In this document: positions 1-11,346 of the stretch, one piece after another
Layout: every line of letters begins with the position of its first letter
How positions within the stretch are numbered: position 1 is the stretch's first letter
Assembly: GCA_007026445.1 (NCBI GenBank)
Contig: VDMD01000001.1
Span: 3,038,001 to 3,102,000 of the forward strand
DNA length: 64,000 nt
Direction of reading: 5' to 3'
From: Schizophyllum amplum
Taxonomy: Eukaryota; Basidiomycota; Agaricomycetes; Agaricales; Schizophyllaceae
Notes under the pieces: model-generated
The model's database searches: none
What the model saw: only the letters and a program-made list of their open reading frames with translations
Told to the model about the DNA's origin: nothing
Translations under genes and position numbers: made by a program

Positions 1-222
1 ACCTGGAGAGCCCAAGCCGCAGAGGCGAGGGCGAAGGCGGAGAAGGAGCGCAAGCGATGGGAGGACATCCGCGCCGCAGAGATGGCGCAAAGCGGACGAC
101 TGCCCAAGCCGCCGGCCTCGTATGCGCCCACGTTTCCTGCGTCAGGCATTCCGTCTCCCAGTCCTGCCGACGTCCGCGATTTGGTGCGGGGCGAGCCTCA
201 GAAACACGTACGTCGTCCGTGA
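1..222 (+). CDS. 3' end of an unidentified gene (partial)
   Basis: Frame 1 is open from the window edge to a TGA at 220-222. It encodes about 73 residues: an Ala/Glu/Lys/Arg-rich, probably helical stretch (RAQAAEARAKAEKERKRW) followed by a Pro/Ser-rich tail. The 5' part lies outside the window, so neither the start nor any domain can be seen. It converges on the methyltransferase gene whose stop codon is at 507. I do not recognise the family. Support is the open frame plus a charged coiled-coil-like composition; it could instead be read-through of a non-coding 3' region. Confidence 0.5.
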   Translation, partial: TWRAQAAEARAKAEKERKRWEDIRAAEMAQSGRLPKPPASYAPTFPASGIPSPSPADVRDLVRGEPQKHVRRP

Positions 223-506
223 TGAAGCATGCTCTGTCATTGAACCTGTTCCATAGCGATGAGCATTTGCTTGAACAAAGACAGGATACGTAGACCGATA
301 CCACTGTACTACTTAGACGCCCAGCTCTCCATTTATGCATGCCATTTTTTGGCGCAGAAATCATGCGATGAATAACGGTTTCGAAAGGTCTGAATGGTGG
401 TAGCTGCCAATGAGATATAAGCGCTGTGATGCGGTTGATCAACGTCGCACTTGGAGCAGTGGTGGGCGGAAGATAGTTGCATTCATCGTCACTTCGCGAG
501 CAGGCC

Positions 507-2212
507 CTATTTACGTCGGAATAAATATGAGCCCACTCCCCATCGCTGGCCGTTGTCCATGGCAAAGAGTTCAGCGCAGGCCATATAAAAGACGCGGAAC
601 CTGGTGACTTGTAAGCAAGGCGCCAAGGTGTGTTACGCACTCGGCGTCGTAGTAGGCCAATCATGAACATGCCAGTGAATTGCAAGAGTCGAGACCTGGG
701 CCTGCTCACCGATGAAAGGTTTTATCGCCTTCGATTGGGTCCTGCCCCTGAGCGACAGCAGCAGCGCGTAATATGGCCAGGCCCTCTACGTTTTGTCAGC
801 ACCGATGTTCGTCTCGCTGATACAAAGCGCACCCTTCTTCTTCGAGTCCTGTAGTCTTAGCCAGTCCTCCAGCGTATGCGCGTAATGGGTGCCAGGAAGA
901 TACCAGCTGCGTTCCAGCGTGATATGAGTCTGGAAATATAGCTAGAATGTATCTCAGTATCCACAACGTCGGAGAACAAGATGGAATCAGTACCAGAAGA
1001 TCCTGCGAGGGCATCGTTCCACCTGCAAGAGGTCACGAAGACCGGAAGGGCTGTATAGCCGGAGGCTCACCCGAGAAGAAATGTTTTGCCATCCATCCGT
1101 CACCTTCTTCAAAGTGATACGGAGTATCACGGTGGCAGAATATATGGATGAAGAGCAACGACGGGTACATTCCCGGAACGGAGCTCATGTCGTCTGTGTT
1201 ATCCGCATTGTTGCACGGACGCATCCAGCTGGAGACCTTGGCTAGAAGCACCTCGTAATTTTTCATATGCTCGAACATCTCGATGGACAGGATGCGGTCG
1301 AAGCTGTGTAAGTCATGATCAGCTGCGCCGGCTGCGATATGGGACGGATGTACGGCGCTCACTGTCTCTGCCCAGCGAAGTCAAAGGTATTCACGTCTGC
1401 GGTGATGATCTCGACGTTGTCCAGACCCCGCCCCTTGGCCGTCTCGTCGATGAAGACCTTCTGCGTAGTCGAGTTGGAGAGCCCAACGACCTTCGAGTGA
1501 GGGTAACGTGCAGCAATGAACAGCGAAAGTGACCCCCAACCTGACATACGTACGGATGGTTGGTAAAGGTATCAGAGAATGGCAGACGCGTGTCAACGCA
1601 CCGCAACCAAGGTCGAGCACTTCCTGTCCATCCCGCAGCTGCGCTTTTTCACAGTAACTGTTGAGTATGAGAATCTCGGCTTCCTCAAGCGTCTCCTTGC
1701 CCGTCGGATACCAACAGGACGAATATTTGCCAGCGGGACCGAGAGTGGACAGGATGAATTCCGTGGGCACCTGCGATACGCGTTGGTTAAATCATCCCCT
1801 TCGGATGTAAGGTTCTGTACCTCGTAGTGCTGTTCATTCGCCTTGTCCGTGTGGTCAGCGATCGTCGTGCGTTGCTTTACACCCTCGATCCACGCGGTTT
1901 TGGCGGCGTGTTTCTCTGCAAACGTACTAAGGGATAGAGATGAGCTTTGAGAACATGTATGGGGTATGTCTAAACGCACCTCTTCCCACCAAGCACTACG
2001 TCCAGCCAGGATCCGCCGCCGTCACCGATCTCGCGTAGGCGCTGTCGGCAAAGCGTACGTATCGCAGCACGCACAATAGCGTCGGGAACAAGGCCCTGTG
2101 AGCGCGCAAGCCGCACTTAGTAAGGATTTTCAACATGTTGAAGCTGACTTGGTGGACATACTCGGTCGAGCAGATCGTAGGCCTTGTTCTCAAGGAAATC
2201 GAGTATCGCCAT
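507..2212 (-). CDS. CFA-synthase family SAM-dependent methyltransferase
   Basis: The spliced protein is about 390 residues over roughly ten exons. It starts MAILDFLENKAYDLL (ATG at 2212) and ends in GSYLFRRK. The SAM-binding motif VLDLGCGWGSLSLFIAARYP is split by an intron in the glycine motif; the acidic loop LSIEMFEHMKNYE and the family block HIFCHRDTPYHFEEGDGWM follow. These place it in the cyclopropane-fatty-acyl-phospholipid synthase / mycolic acid cyclopropane synthase-like methyltransferases. Family members methylate lipids or small amines; the fungal substrate is not known from sequence. One exon (about 1190-1250) either contains a small insertion after WMRP or a very short intron. 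The neighbouring gene is also lipid-related, but no functional link is shown. Confidence 0.88.
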
Positions 2213-2508
2213 GATTTGAGAAGAGCTCTGGTATGACTGAGAGCAGAGATAATGGACGTCGAAGACAAGAAAGGACGCCTGCCATCGCGTAGAAACCGTT
2301 TCCTGACAGCGAGCCGAACGCGACGAAGAAGGAGCGCGCCAGATCGGCGATGACGACAGTCACAGTCACGAACAGTCACAGCCGTCGCACGCGTCTGGAC
2401 GCGTCCATTGTACTTTGTGCACTAGACCGACACGTCCTTGACGAATTTGCGACCTTAGAGACGTATCAAAATGCAAGAACAAGGGCTGGAAACATGTCCT
2501 TGCAAGCC

Positions 2509-3922
2509 CTACACAAGTAGTACGGTGGCATAGTCGGTCTCGGGCAATGCCGTTGTACGGTTCAGTGGCTCCGGCCATGGTACTCTGAGCTTCCCTTCCA
2601 TCCCGGCGATCTTCCACATCACTCCAGCAAGCGATGGTAGCCTTGATGTAGGTGGCTTTCCTGCCTGGAACGAAGGGCGAACCAGGAGGGGCAGGGTGGC
2701 AACGAAGATGGAGAGGACCCAGAGTCTACCAAGCGTCCGCGACCACTTGCCCTCCTTTAATCCGGCCCTCTTCGCTAGCACTATCACCTCGTCCTCCAAG
2801 GTGATACATGCTGCATGCAGAATGAAGAAGACAAAGGACGTTCCAAAGCCTTCTGGTACGAGTATGTCGCCACCTAAGTGACAGAAGCCGGAGATGAGAA
2901 AGCCGAGGTAGAGTTGGATGTATGAAGAGGCTTTCGTGCCAGGCCGTGCGCCTACAAATCGTGCTACAGCCTTGCCGATGGAGGAGACGTACTGTAGGGA
3001 CGTAAGTTTACTGTCCACGTAACAACACCTCTACTCACTCGACGAAGATTTTGATGCCAGACGCGACTGTGACCCCTTCAGCAAGCGAACTTCATAGCCT
3101 GAGAAAGCCAACACTCACCAGCCCCAAGTTCTTCTCAGTGTATACGCATCCCAGAAGCTCCCCCACATAGGTGGCCATGACTGCCAATTCGAGCCGCACA
3201 TAACCGCGAACACGGATAGTACGCTGTATGACAGGCTGGTGTGTGCCCAGAAGTTGATTTGGAAGATGATAGGGCTGATGCACTGGAGCAGCAAGCCCTG
3301 TGATGTAACTGGGAGCCGTTCCGCCGCGCGGGAGGACGTGATGGGGTTGCTTTCGAAGTAGAGGCCGGTGATGTCCACGACGACGTAGTAGACTATGCTG
3401 TCGCGCAATCGGCCGAGCGCGAACTGCCATCGCGTCCGGTACTTGGGCATGTCTGGAACATACGGGACCTGCGGATGGGAGCAGTCAGCTCAGTGCGATG
3501 CGGGATTGAAGATGATTGATGAATGGATCTAGAAGATAACTACGTACCTCAGTCGACCACCCGACAGCGCGAATAGAGAAGAGGAGACATGTCGCCCACC
3601 AGACGCGCTTCCAGAACGGCATCTCCCTCGCCCACTGCTTGTCGTCCACATGTCTCGTGCCGTCCCATAATGGGTCCGCGATGAAGTAGAAGTGAAGGGC
3701 GTTGAGCACCGTTGATATCATGATACCATTGGCCGAGCAGTCTTCAATGCCCGAGTTGCCAAATGTCACCTTCCCTATGCTTCTCGTGGCAATATGCAGC
3801 TGCGCAGCGAAGACTGCGACGCGGATAGGCGTGGCGGGGCGCATGGCCACGACGAGCGGGATAGGCGCATTGATAGCTAGCGCGTAGGCGAAGAGCGCTA
3901 GAGGGTCGTGCTTCGGCTCCAT
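2509..3922 (-). CDS. wax-synthase-domain membrane acyltransferase-like protein
   Basis: A polytopic membrane protein of about 400 residues in at least four exons. It carries the wax synthase-domain signature PPMWGSFWDAYTLRRTWG, which after splicing continues into RVWHQNLRR, the family's W-H block containing the catalytic histidine. Later segments (GFLISGFCHLGGDIL and a hydrophobic helix after it) fit the MBOAT-like fold. Known members esterify fatty alcohols or acylate secondary metabolites; the substrate here cannot be told. I give the ATG at 3922 (MEPKHDPLALFAY) as start. The frame stays open upstream to a good acceptor near 3975 and encodes LLYLPHLPERRR, typical of the family N-terminus, so a short 5' exon is probably missing. 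Stop is TAG at 2509-2511. Confidence 0.82.
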
Positions 3923-3975
3923 CGAACGGCGAAGTCGGCGGCGCTCTGGCAGGTGGGGTAGGTAGAGCAGCGCCT

Positions 3976-5216
3976 GTCAAACAACGCATCGACTGGGCAG
4001 ATACTTATACGCACCTGTGCTCTCAAATATCCACCCCCTTTGCTTGCCCAGCTTTGTCACGGCGCTTGTTTTGTAGTGAAGAATATCCCGCCTGCTGCGG
4101 CGCTCTCGGGACGAAGGTAGGATCTCGAGAAGTCCTAGAGTTGATAAAGTATTGAATGGAAACTTTGCGCTGAGGACTGTTTCGCCGTGATAGTTGTCGT
4201 CCGTCAGAGGAATTCAGGGAGTCGCGCTGTGCTTGTAAAGGGTGGCGTGTCGCTTGGCGACGGCGGCGGCGGCGGCGGCGCATGAGCGCCCGTCGGCATG
4301 TTCTTGCTGGTATTCGGGCCTCTTCCCTCGCAAACTAGGATACATATCGTGATCCGTTGAGGGCCACTGCAACGCCGCTCCCCTCGCGCTGGTAGCGCAG
4401 ATCTCGGTGCTGCTCAGCACGACGTGCCATCCCTTGACTAAGCGCCCCCAGCATGCGCACCGGTTCTGTCATCCTGTTCATGAAGGTTCGTGAGTACTTG
4501 AGCGCCCCTTGTTGCTCGTTACTCACATCCCGCACACCAGCATGCGAGCTCCTTCGGTGACAGGCTTACAACCGCTAGCCCGCTGTCTTCCTGTAGCTGA
4601 CCCTCACCAGTGGCTGGTGCTAGACGCACCGGTCACGCCATCACGTCCGCCGTGTAGCTTTACCTGGGGTGCCACCCACTTCACAATCGCCGCGAGCTGT
4701 CGAGCCGGACCTTCGCACATCCCTATCGATTGACCTGGATCGTGAGGGCTGTTGTAGGTATGGTGTGAAGCTCAAGGTCCGCTGGCGCGCTACGAGGAAC
4801 GCCGCAACATATGCACGGCGAGTGCCTCGGACCTGCAGTGTTGGGTAGAAATCGAGAGAGAAAGATGTTCAAGAGGGCTTTTAGGTGTGCGATGACAAGA
4901 GCGGGCCGCATCCAACGAATACGCACCTCGAACGAGGATGGAAGGCAGATCAGATCTTCAAAGCTTCGTACGAGTCTGATTATGATCATTCAGAGTCCTG
5001 AATTCAGTTGAACGCATACCGTCACACTGTCCTTATGCAGCCGTCTGGCCCGTCTCTGACTGGGTTAGTCTTAGTCGGATTCGCGCCCTATGCTCAGTGC
5101 ATCCTGTCCCATAGCAGTTAACCTAGTAAAATTGAAACATGTCAGCTAAAGATACAAAGACAATCAGCCATAAGATATAAACGGGCGTTATACAGTACTC
5201 TTCACCGTGAACCTTT
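3976..5216. other. 1.2 kb stretch without a supported gene
   Basis: This lies between the wax-synthase-like gene and the cell-surface protein gene, both on the minus strand. It should hold the promoter and possibly an unassigned first exon of the former and the 3' flank of the latter. Open frames here are short, lack recognisable motifs and do not join through convincing splice sites. It contains a short CGG repeat (4261-4280). Confidence 0.5.
4261..4280. repeat. short CGG trinucleotide repeat
   Basis: Six full CGG units plus two bases form an uninterrupted microsatellite upstream of the wax-synthase-like gene, outside any supported coding exon. Confidence 0.85.
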
Positions 5217-6733
5217 CTACACATCATTATATCCCGGCGGTGGCGCAGATCTTTCGTGCAGCATCTCCTGTTGCTGGTGGCGAAGCGACGCAATCTCCGC
5301 TTGCATCTCCTCCATTTGCCTCCGCAAGGCCTCCTCCATCGGGCTAGATGACGAGCCCTCAGCAGGCCCTACATGGTGCGTCTCATCCTGCAGTGTCGTG
5401 TATTGTGCCTCCATGTCTCGCACGCGCATATCAAGCTCCATCTGCGCCTTGGACGACCTTGACGCGGATGTTGCTGAAGGCGATGGCGCCCACGACGATA
5501 TTGCATCCGACGGTGGTGAGTATGCGACTGAAACGGGCAATCGCGACTTCCTGGGCGCAGCTGTCACTGCAAGGCAAGATCAGAAAATGGCCTGAACCTT
5601 CAGCCAGATGTACGCACTGTCCATGGCTGGTGTAGCAAGAGGAGTGTCCTGGTAAGGTGTGGTGTACGGCACCGCGGTCACGTAGTTTTTTGACGATTCA
5701 TGTTCGTCGCTGGAGTCGATGAATCCACTGTTGTTGTTCTTCCTTCTGCGCATGAAGAAGAACAATAGAGCGCCTAGTACAGCGATCCCGCCAACTCCAC
5801 CGACGACACCTCCAACGATGGCCCCTATGTTGCTGGACTTGGTCGAATCGGCCTGCGCGGTCTCGGACGTGGATGCAGTGCTACTGGGAGCCACGGACGA
5901 AGATCTAGGGCCTTCGTCTTCATGTCTAGGCAAACAGTCGTCAGCAAAGGATTGAAGGTGATCACTAACGTGCATACGTGTAGGTGAAGTAGTCGAAAAG
6001 CATCAGTGAGGAGCCCACTACGCCGGCGCCACCATTGACATTGACGACCAGCTCGTGCGATGTGTTGTCCAGATCCGTTACTGCGAAGACTGAGAGGTAC
6101 GTGCTAGTCAGTACAATGCTTCATCGGAAGGCCCAAAGAACGTACCAGGTACATTGTAGTAGTAGCTCGTGGTATTCTCCTCATCGTGATGGTAGGTGCC
6201 AGCACCCTCGCCATCCAGCGTAAAATCATAATTCGCCGTCGTTCCCGCGTTGACGGAGATGCTATTCGCGATTACGCAGTAAACGTATACGGCCGTTCCT
6301 ATCCAGCGCCTTCAGCGGATTCGGTGAGGTTTTCGCGCACTACCACTTACCAGTGAATTGGATGGTCATGATAGTGTCCTGTGTATCGATGGTGCTGTCG
6401 TCCGTTGTATGATGCCAGGTGCCATTGTAGACGGTGTTCTTGTCGGGCTGAGCGATGCAGGCTATGGTTCAGAGGTCACAGAGGTTGCGGGGATAGATAG
6501 CAAGGGCATTGAAAGCGCGAGAAAGAGCATGAATATCAGTTCTCTGTGGCGCAGCGGGGTAGACAGGTATACGCACATGCACAGGTTTGCCCCTCGTACC
6601 AAGACCCAGCGGGACTGTAGGTGACGCTAGCCTCGTCCGTCCCCGGGAAATCATCGTCCACGGTGATGTTGCGCGAGCGCGCAGAGGCGCCGATCGCGAG
6701 CAGACAGAGCAGGAGAAGTGCTCTTGCAGCCAT
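5217..6733 (-). CDS. single-pass cell-surface protein with signal peptide
   Basis: Starts MAARALLLLCLLAIGASA (ATG at 6733), a clear signal peptide, followed by an extracellular part with GSWYEGQTC, a YNGTWHHT motif and a TAVYVYCVIANSISV strand, N-glycosylation sites and aromatic strands suggesting a beta-sandwich. A Ser/Thr-rich stalk leads to one membrane helix (IGAIVGGVVGGVGGIAVLGA), an RRRKNN stop-transfer signal, and a cytoplasmic tail with a Gln/Glu/Met-rich coiled coil (RRQMEEMQAEIASLRHQQQE), ending in PPPGYNDV. The layout matches a large, mostly uncharacterised basidiomycete family of membrane-anchored surface proteins resembling fungal wall sensors in plan. Several introns are needed (for example donors after EGQTC and TIQFTG). 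No enzymatic domain is visible. Role as a surface sensor is inference. Confidence 0.82.
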
Positions 6734-7445
6734 ACCGCGTACTGGGATATGGCTGTCTGTGGAAGGAGGCGTTGACCAGCGGATCGCCCGGGTACTGAGG
6801 TCGTGTATACAGCGCCCACGGCTTGATGATCAACGCTGGACCGTCCGAAGGGCGTCCGCATCGCAGCGACACACCCTGATCGCGCCCATCCCATAGACTG
6901 TTTCGATAGACTCGTGCCGTGCATACCGGACCGACACATGATTGCACTGGCTGAGCCTGTTCGGTGGCGGACACCGATGCATCGGCCTCAGGATTCGACG
7001 CTGACCCTGGGCTCAACAGCTGCTCTTCATTCTGCTCTTCCTGGGCCCTTGAGGTACTCTCCACAATCTGGGAAACCCACAACGATACGAAGAGCGCCCA
7101 GGGCCGGGGCCTCAGCGGAGTGACTGCCAGCAGGGATAGGGCTTGCAAACGAGTCGCATGAGTCCTTGAGTACTTGAGTGTTCCGAACGTACTCGGTTGG
7201 AAAGTTCCCAAGTTGAACAACGTTGAACTGGGTGACCGTTGAAGTGGGTATAAGCGCCAGAGTGATGGTAAAACCTAACCTTAGACTTGCAGTGAGTACC
7301 ACCAACTACAAACCCAACGGTGGCCCCGAATGCTGTTCACTCCGACGTTCAGTGTGCGATTTCATCGAGCATCCGATACTACATATTACACTGCGCATGC
7401 TACTATACATTTGGCTCCTACATATAGCTGATCAACTTGCACTTC
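6734..7445. other. intergenic: surface-protein promoter and malate synthase 3' flank
   Basis: About 700 bp upstream of the surface-protein start and downstream of the malate synthase stop. A 189-codon open frame on the minus strand overlaps the surface-protein start in another frame, but its composition is Arg/Pro/Ser-rich without motifs; I read it as chance. No repeat or RNA gene was recognised. Confidence 0.5.
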
Positions 7446-9330
7446 TCATAGCGCCGACTTGAGGAACTTCGCCTCCACGCCATCCGCTGCCGCCAGATAC
7501 GGCATCAAGTCCGAGGTCAAGAACTCGCTGGGCCATGTCGCCTTGATCTGCGCCTTCAAGTAGTCCACCGTCGTCTGCAGCTCCTTCTCCTGCACCGCTG
7601 GCGCGATCTTGCTCACCGTCGGCGCGATCTCGTCGATCAGCTTCTCGACGTACGCGGGCGTGATGATCTCGCCGGTGTCGAGGCGCGACGCGTAGTGCAC
7701 CCACTGCCAGAGCTGGATGCGCGTGATCTCTGCCGTCGCCGCGTCCTCCATGAGGTAGTTGAGCGGGATGCAGCCGTTGCCGCCGATCCAGGATGCGGTG
7801 TACGCGAGGCAGGTGGCGACGTTGGACCGGACGCCCTCCTCGGTAATTTTCCCGGGCACCTTCGGGTCGAGCAGCTGGTCGGCGCTGACCTTCACGTCCT
7901 CGCGAAGGATGTGGTACTGTAGCAGGGTAAGCAAGCGACGGCAAGACCAAGCTCCTCGAGCTTACCTGGTTGGGACCCAGCATATGCTCGTCGAAGACAT
8001 CGCGGGCGATCTTGTTGATGAGAGGGTGCGCAATCCACGTGCCGTCGTGGCCCGCGAGAACCTCCCGCAGCTTGTCTGCCTTGACCTTGTTCATGGCAAC
8101 CTCGTTCGCCTTAGGATCTTCCTTGATGGGAATTTGGGCAGCCATGCCACCCATAGCAGCCACCTTCCGCCTAAGTCACGTTAGACAAGAATGCACGACA
8201 TTGCAGACTGATTGCACACCTGTGGCACGTCTGGATAAGCAGACGAACGTATGCATCCATGAACGGCACCGTCATCGACACGTCGGAACGGTTGGGCAAC
8301 ACAGCGCTGGCGTCTGCTCTGCGCTTCTTGATGAAGCTGAAGATGTAGTCCCAGCTAAGAAGGGGTCGTGAGCATGCTGAGCGAGCAAGGAGCGCATGGA
8401 AGGGACACACCGTCCGCAGTTGAGACCCGACGAGTGCTGCCTGAGCTCGAAGAGGATCTCCTCCATCTGGAAGGCGGCGGGAATGGTCTCAATGAGGACC
8501 GTTCCGCGGACCGTGCCATGTGGCAAGCCAACGTATGATTGCGAGAAGTTGAAGATGTCGTTCCATAGACGCGCCTCGAGGTAATGCTCCATCTTTGGCA
8601 AGTAGAAGTACGGTCCTGAGCCCCTCTGCACGAGCTCCTTGGCATTGTGGAAGAAGTACAGGGCAAAGTCGAAGATGGAGCCAGAGACAGGTGCACCATC
8701 AATCAGGACACGGGGCTCGTCCAGGTGCCACCCACGGGGTCTGCAGAAGAATGTAAGTAATTCGCGCGGCACAGGCGATCTCACTATGACGCACCGGACG
8801 ATGAGAACGGCGGGAGTCTCGCTCAGCTTGTAGGCCTTACCCTTGACCTCGAAGTCGATCGTGCGGCGAACAGCGTCGCGTAGGTTGAGTTGCCCGTTCA
8901 CCATGTTCGAGAACGTCGGCGAGTTGGAATCTAGGGCGTGTCAGTCAGGAAAGCTCCCGTGAGACAGACAGCCTCATCACACACCTTCGAAGTCGGCCAT
9001 GAATGTCTTGGCCCCGCTGTTCAGCGCATTGACGACCATCTTGCGGTCAGTGGGCCCAGTGATTTCTGTGCGGCGGTCCTCGAGGCCGGGCGCGGGTGGC
9101 GCGCAATGCCAGGACGGCTCGGAACGGACGCTGGCAGTCTCAGGGGGGAAGTCGAGGGATGCGCCCGCATCCCATTTGCGCTGGCGGTCCTCGCGGGCCT
9201 GGAGGAGGGACTTGCGAGTGCCCTCGAACGTCCGGTGGAGGGCGGCGAGAAACTTAAGCGCGTCCTCGGTGAGGATCTCACGCTGCGCGTCGGCGGCGGC
9301 GGAGGAAAGAGTTTGTACACCTGCGACCAT
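7446..9330 (-). CDS. malate synthase (glyoxylate cycle)
   Basis: Condenses acetyl-CoA with glyoxylate to malate, the second dedicated step of the glyoxylate cycle used for growth on acetate or fatty acids. About 535 residues, normal for fungal enzymes, over at least six exons starting [10 protein letters not shown]. Conserved blocks in order: [17 protein letters not shown] (spliced), [29 protein letters not shown], the family signature [16 protein letters not shown] (interrupted by an intron), [31 protein letters not shown] and DGTWIAHP. The C-terminus is KFLKSAL. Glyoxysomal fungal malate synthases commonly end in a canonical PTS1 such as SKL, so the SAL ending is unusual. Regulation by carbon source is expected from family knowledge, not shown here. 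Confidence 0.97.
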
Positions 9331-9948
9331 GATGAGGGGGTGAGGGAGAGATGTGTTGTGTGTGCTGAACTCGGGACGGGCAGGTTCTTAAATGTGGGGC
9401 GGCGCTCCGCTCCTCGTCCCGCGCCCCGCTCGAGCCGAGGGGTGCCGATCGCAGATGTCGGATTCACATGCCACATTCGACACTGTGACACCGCACGTGC
9501 CGTTATGCGCCGCGTCGGAATCCGCGGCACCTCCGTCGTCGCGAAGTACTCAGCTGTGGCCCGACGCCGTCCTCGACGATGGCTCATCTCTGGCCCATGG
9601 TCATCGGTCTCGCACGACCTTGACTCACTCAGATGATACCAGACTGGACTCTGGATCAGATAACATGTCTGCCGATAGGAGACTTGTACCTGCTCACCGA
9701 AAACCAACGCTCCCACGGCTCCGCGAGTCGCGACAGACTTGAACCGCATCCTGCAACCCCTCTGTGGTCTTTCAGTTCACGGGCATCATCAGCTCTTCCG
9801 AGCTTCACAGGCAAGTGTGCATGTGGTCTCTCACGCATCACTCGCTCGTCAAGCCGTGCGTCAGACGGTCACCAGTGCCAGCAACTTCCCTTCCCAATCA
9901 CGTTCACACTTCAGCCGGGTGGAACACTGTATTGGCACAAATACAAGA
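9331..9948 (-). promoter_or_regulatory. malate synthase upstream region
   Basis: The 618 bp between the malate synthase start and the GET1 stop must contain the malate synthase promoter. GTGGGG at 9394-9399, about 65 bp before the start codon, fits the SYGGRG consensus of CreA-type carbon-catabolite repressors. Such a short site occurs often by chance, so it is only a hint. No gene is supported here. Confidence 0.35.
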
Positions 9949-10802
9949 CTACGTTTCTTTCTTGGCATCTGGGACCTTCGCGTCAACCGGCGTTGCTTCT
10001 GACGGCGCTACACGAACTCGAGTTAGTCTCTCCCCTCGCAAATGATCAATGTGCGTACCTCTCAGCCCTTGGATCCCGCGCGCGCTCGCCTTGATTGCTC
10101 TGCGGCAGGCCATCTGGTACACATATACACTGACCGAACCTGATTTTAAACATGATTAGCTCTGCGAATGCAAGTGTGAGGGAAGTGTACGACGCACCCG
10201 TCGGCGCCCACGGCCATGAAAGAGGCCTCTCAAACGGCCCAAACCATCCCTTCGGCAGGAAAAACACGGGGGACGACCTGTACCACGCACCAGCGACCAG
10301 GAGCAGACCCGAAGTCAGAACCCAGATCGCGGTGTTGAACTTCATCGTAAACGCGCTCTTCGCGCCGGCGAGTTCCTTGTCTGCACCGAAGGCGTCAGCC
10401 AAGCATGGAAGTATGCGCTTTGCTGATCACGCACTGGTGGCTTCTATGTCTGCCAGCCCTTTGTCCACGGAGCGCCTCAGCTTCGCCCACTTGGCGAACT
10501 GTTCCTGCGCGCTCGTGTTGAGCATGGCCGCCTTGTTGGCGAGCGTCTCCTTCTTGAGCTGCCGCTGCTTGCTGCGAAGCTTCGAGAAGAACAGTTGTTG
10601 ATAGAGGCCGAACGCCTGCGCGACAAGAAGACATGAGGGGAATGAGCGGCCATACGCAATACAATGGAAACCAGGTTGGGTCAGACGTATGTTCCTCTGC
10701 TCAGGCGTTCACGCGTACCAGGTCAGCCAGGACGGTCTTGCCCACCACTGCGATGAGTTCCGTAATGAAGATGAGAATAAACAGAGTCTCGATGAGACCC
10801 AT
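9949..10802 (-). CDS. GET1: GET1, tail-anchored protein insertion receptor subunit
   Basis: GET1/WRB is an ER membrane subunit that docks the Get3 ATPase and helps insert tail-anchored proteins. The spliced product of about 200 residues starts MGLIETLFILIFITELIAVV (helix 1, ATG at 10802). The cytosolic coiled coil QRQLKKETLANKAAMLNTS, QEQFAKWAKLRR follows; the QxEFAKWAKLRR-type motif is diagnostic. Then come helix 2 (FNTAIWVLTSGLLLVAG), the loop FFLPKGWFGPFERPLSWPWA and helix 3 (GSVSVYVYQMACRRAI). A short last exon ends PDAKKET with stop TAG at 9949-9951. Exon joins keep frame throughout. Length and topology agree with other fungal Get1 proteins. Confidence 0.9.
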
Positions 10803-11346
10803 GATGGCCGTATTAAAGTTAGTCGCCCGCGAAGGTGAAGGAGGCAGCAGAGAACGAGGACAGCCGGCAGACGCAATGCGATCGACACGTCCCTTCGGAC
10901 TTCCGGCCCGATTCATCATCATGACATTTGACCCACAGCCGCCCACGCACATCGAGAGGCGTCCACATCCAAGGCGAACCTACTGGCACATTGTACCGTC
11001 CAGAATCGCACCCCATCCTCGTACGTCGACCCTCTCCATTTTACTACGCAATGACGAGTAATTGTGCACATTATTGCTGTGGTAAGGGGCTGTAGTCTCC
11101 CGCGACAGCTACAGTCTCGACAGGGAGGTGGGGGTATATCCCGCCGCGCCCGCGCTGGGAAAATATATAGAGAAAGCAAAAGACAGTAAGAAGGCCCCAC
11201 TGAAGGGTCAGTAGAACGATTAAGGAGCGGCGATGTGGACAAGCTCGTTGGTATGGACAAGCCTGTGAGTATGGACACTGATACGGACAAGCACTCATCC
11301 ATGCAACAACCCAGCTATCCCACAACGTGAGACACGCGCCAGCGCC
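10803..11346. other. intergenic region
   Basis: About 540 bp between the GET1 start and the stop of the Pro/Ser-rich gene, both on the minus strand. It contains several imperfect short repeats of the TATGGACAAG type (11230-11290). No coding sequence is supported. Confidence 0.45.

Noticed and set aside
6651..7220. A 189-codon minus-strand open frame upstream of the surface-protein gene.
   Set aside because: It overlaps the well-supported signal-peptide exon in another frame, has no motif and an Arg/Ser/Pro-biased composition expected of a GC-rich shadow.
4436..7220. A shared GTACTTGAG-containing stretch near 4490 and 7170.
   Set aside because: The match is about 14 bases, without flanking similarity, and is best explained by chance.
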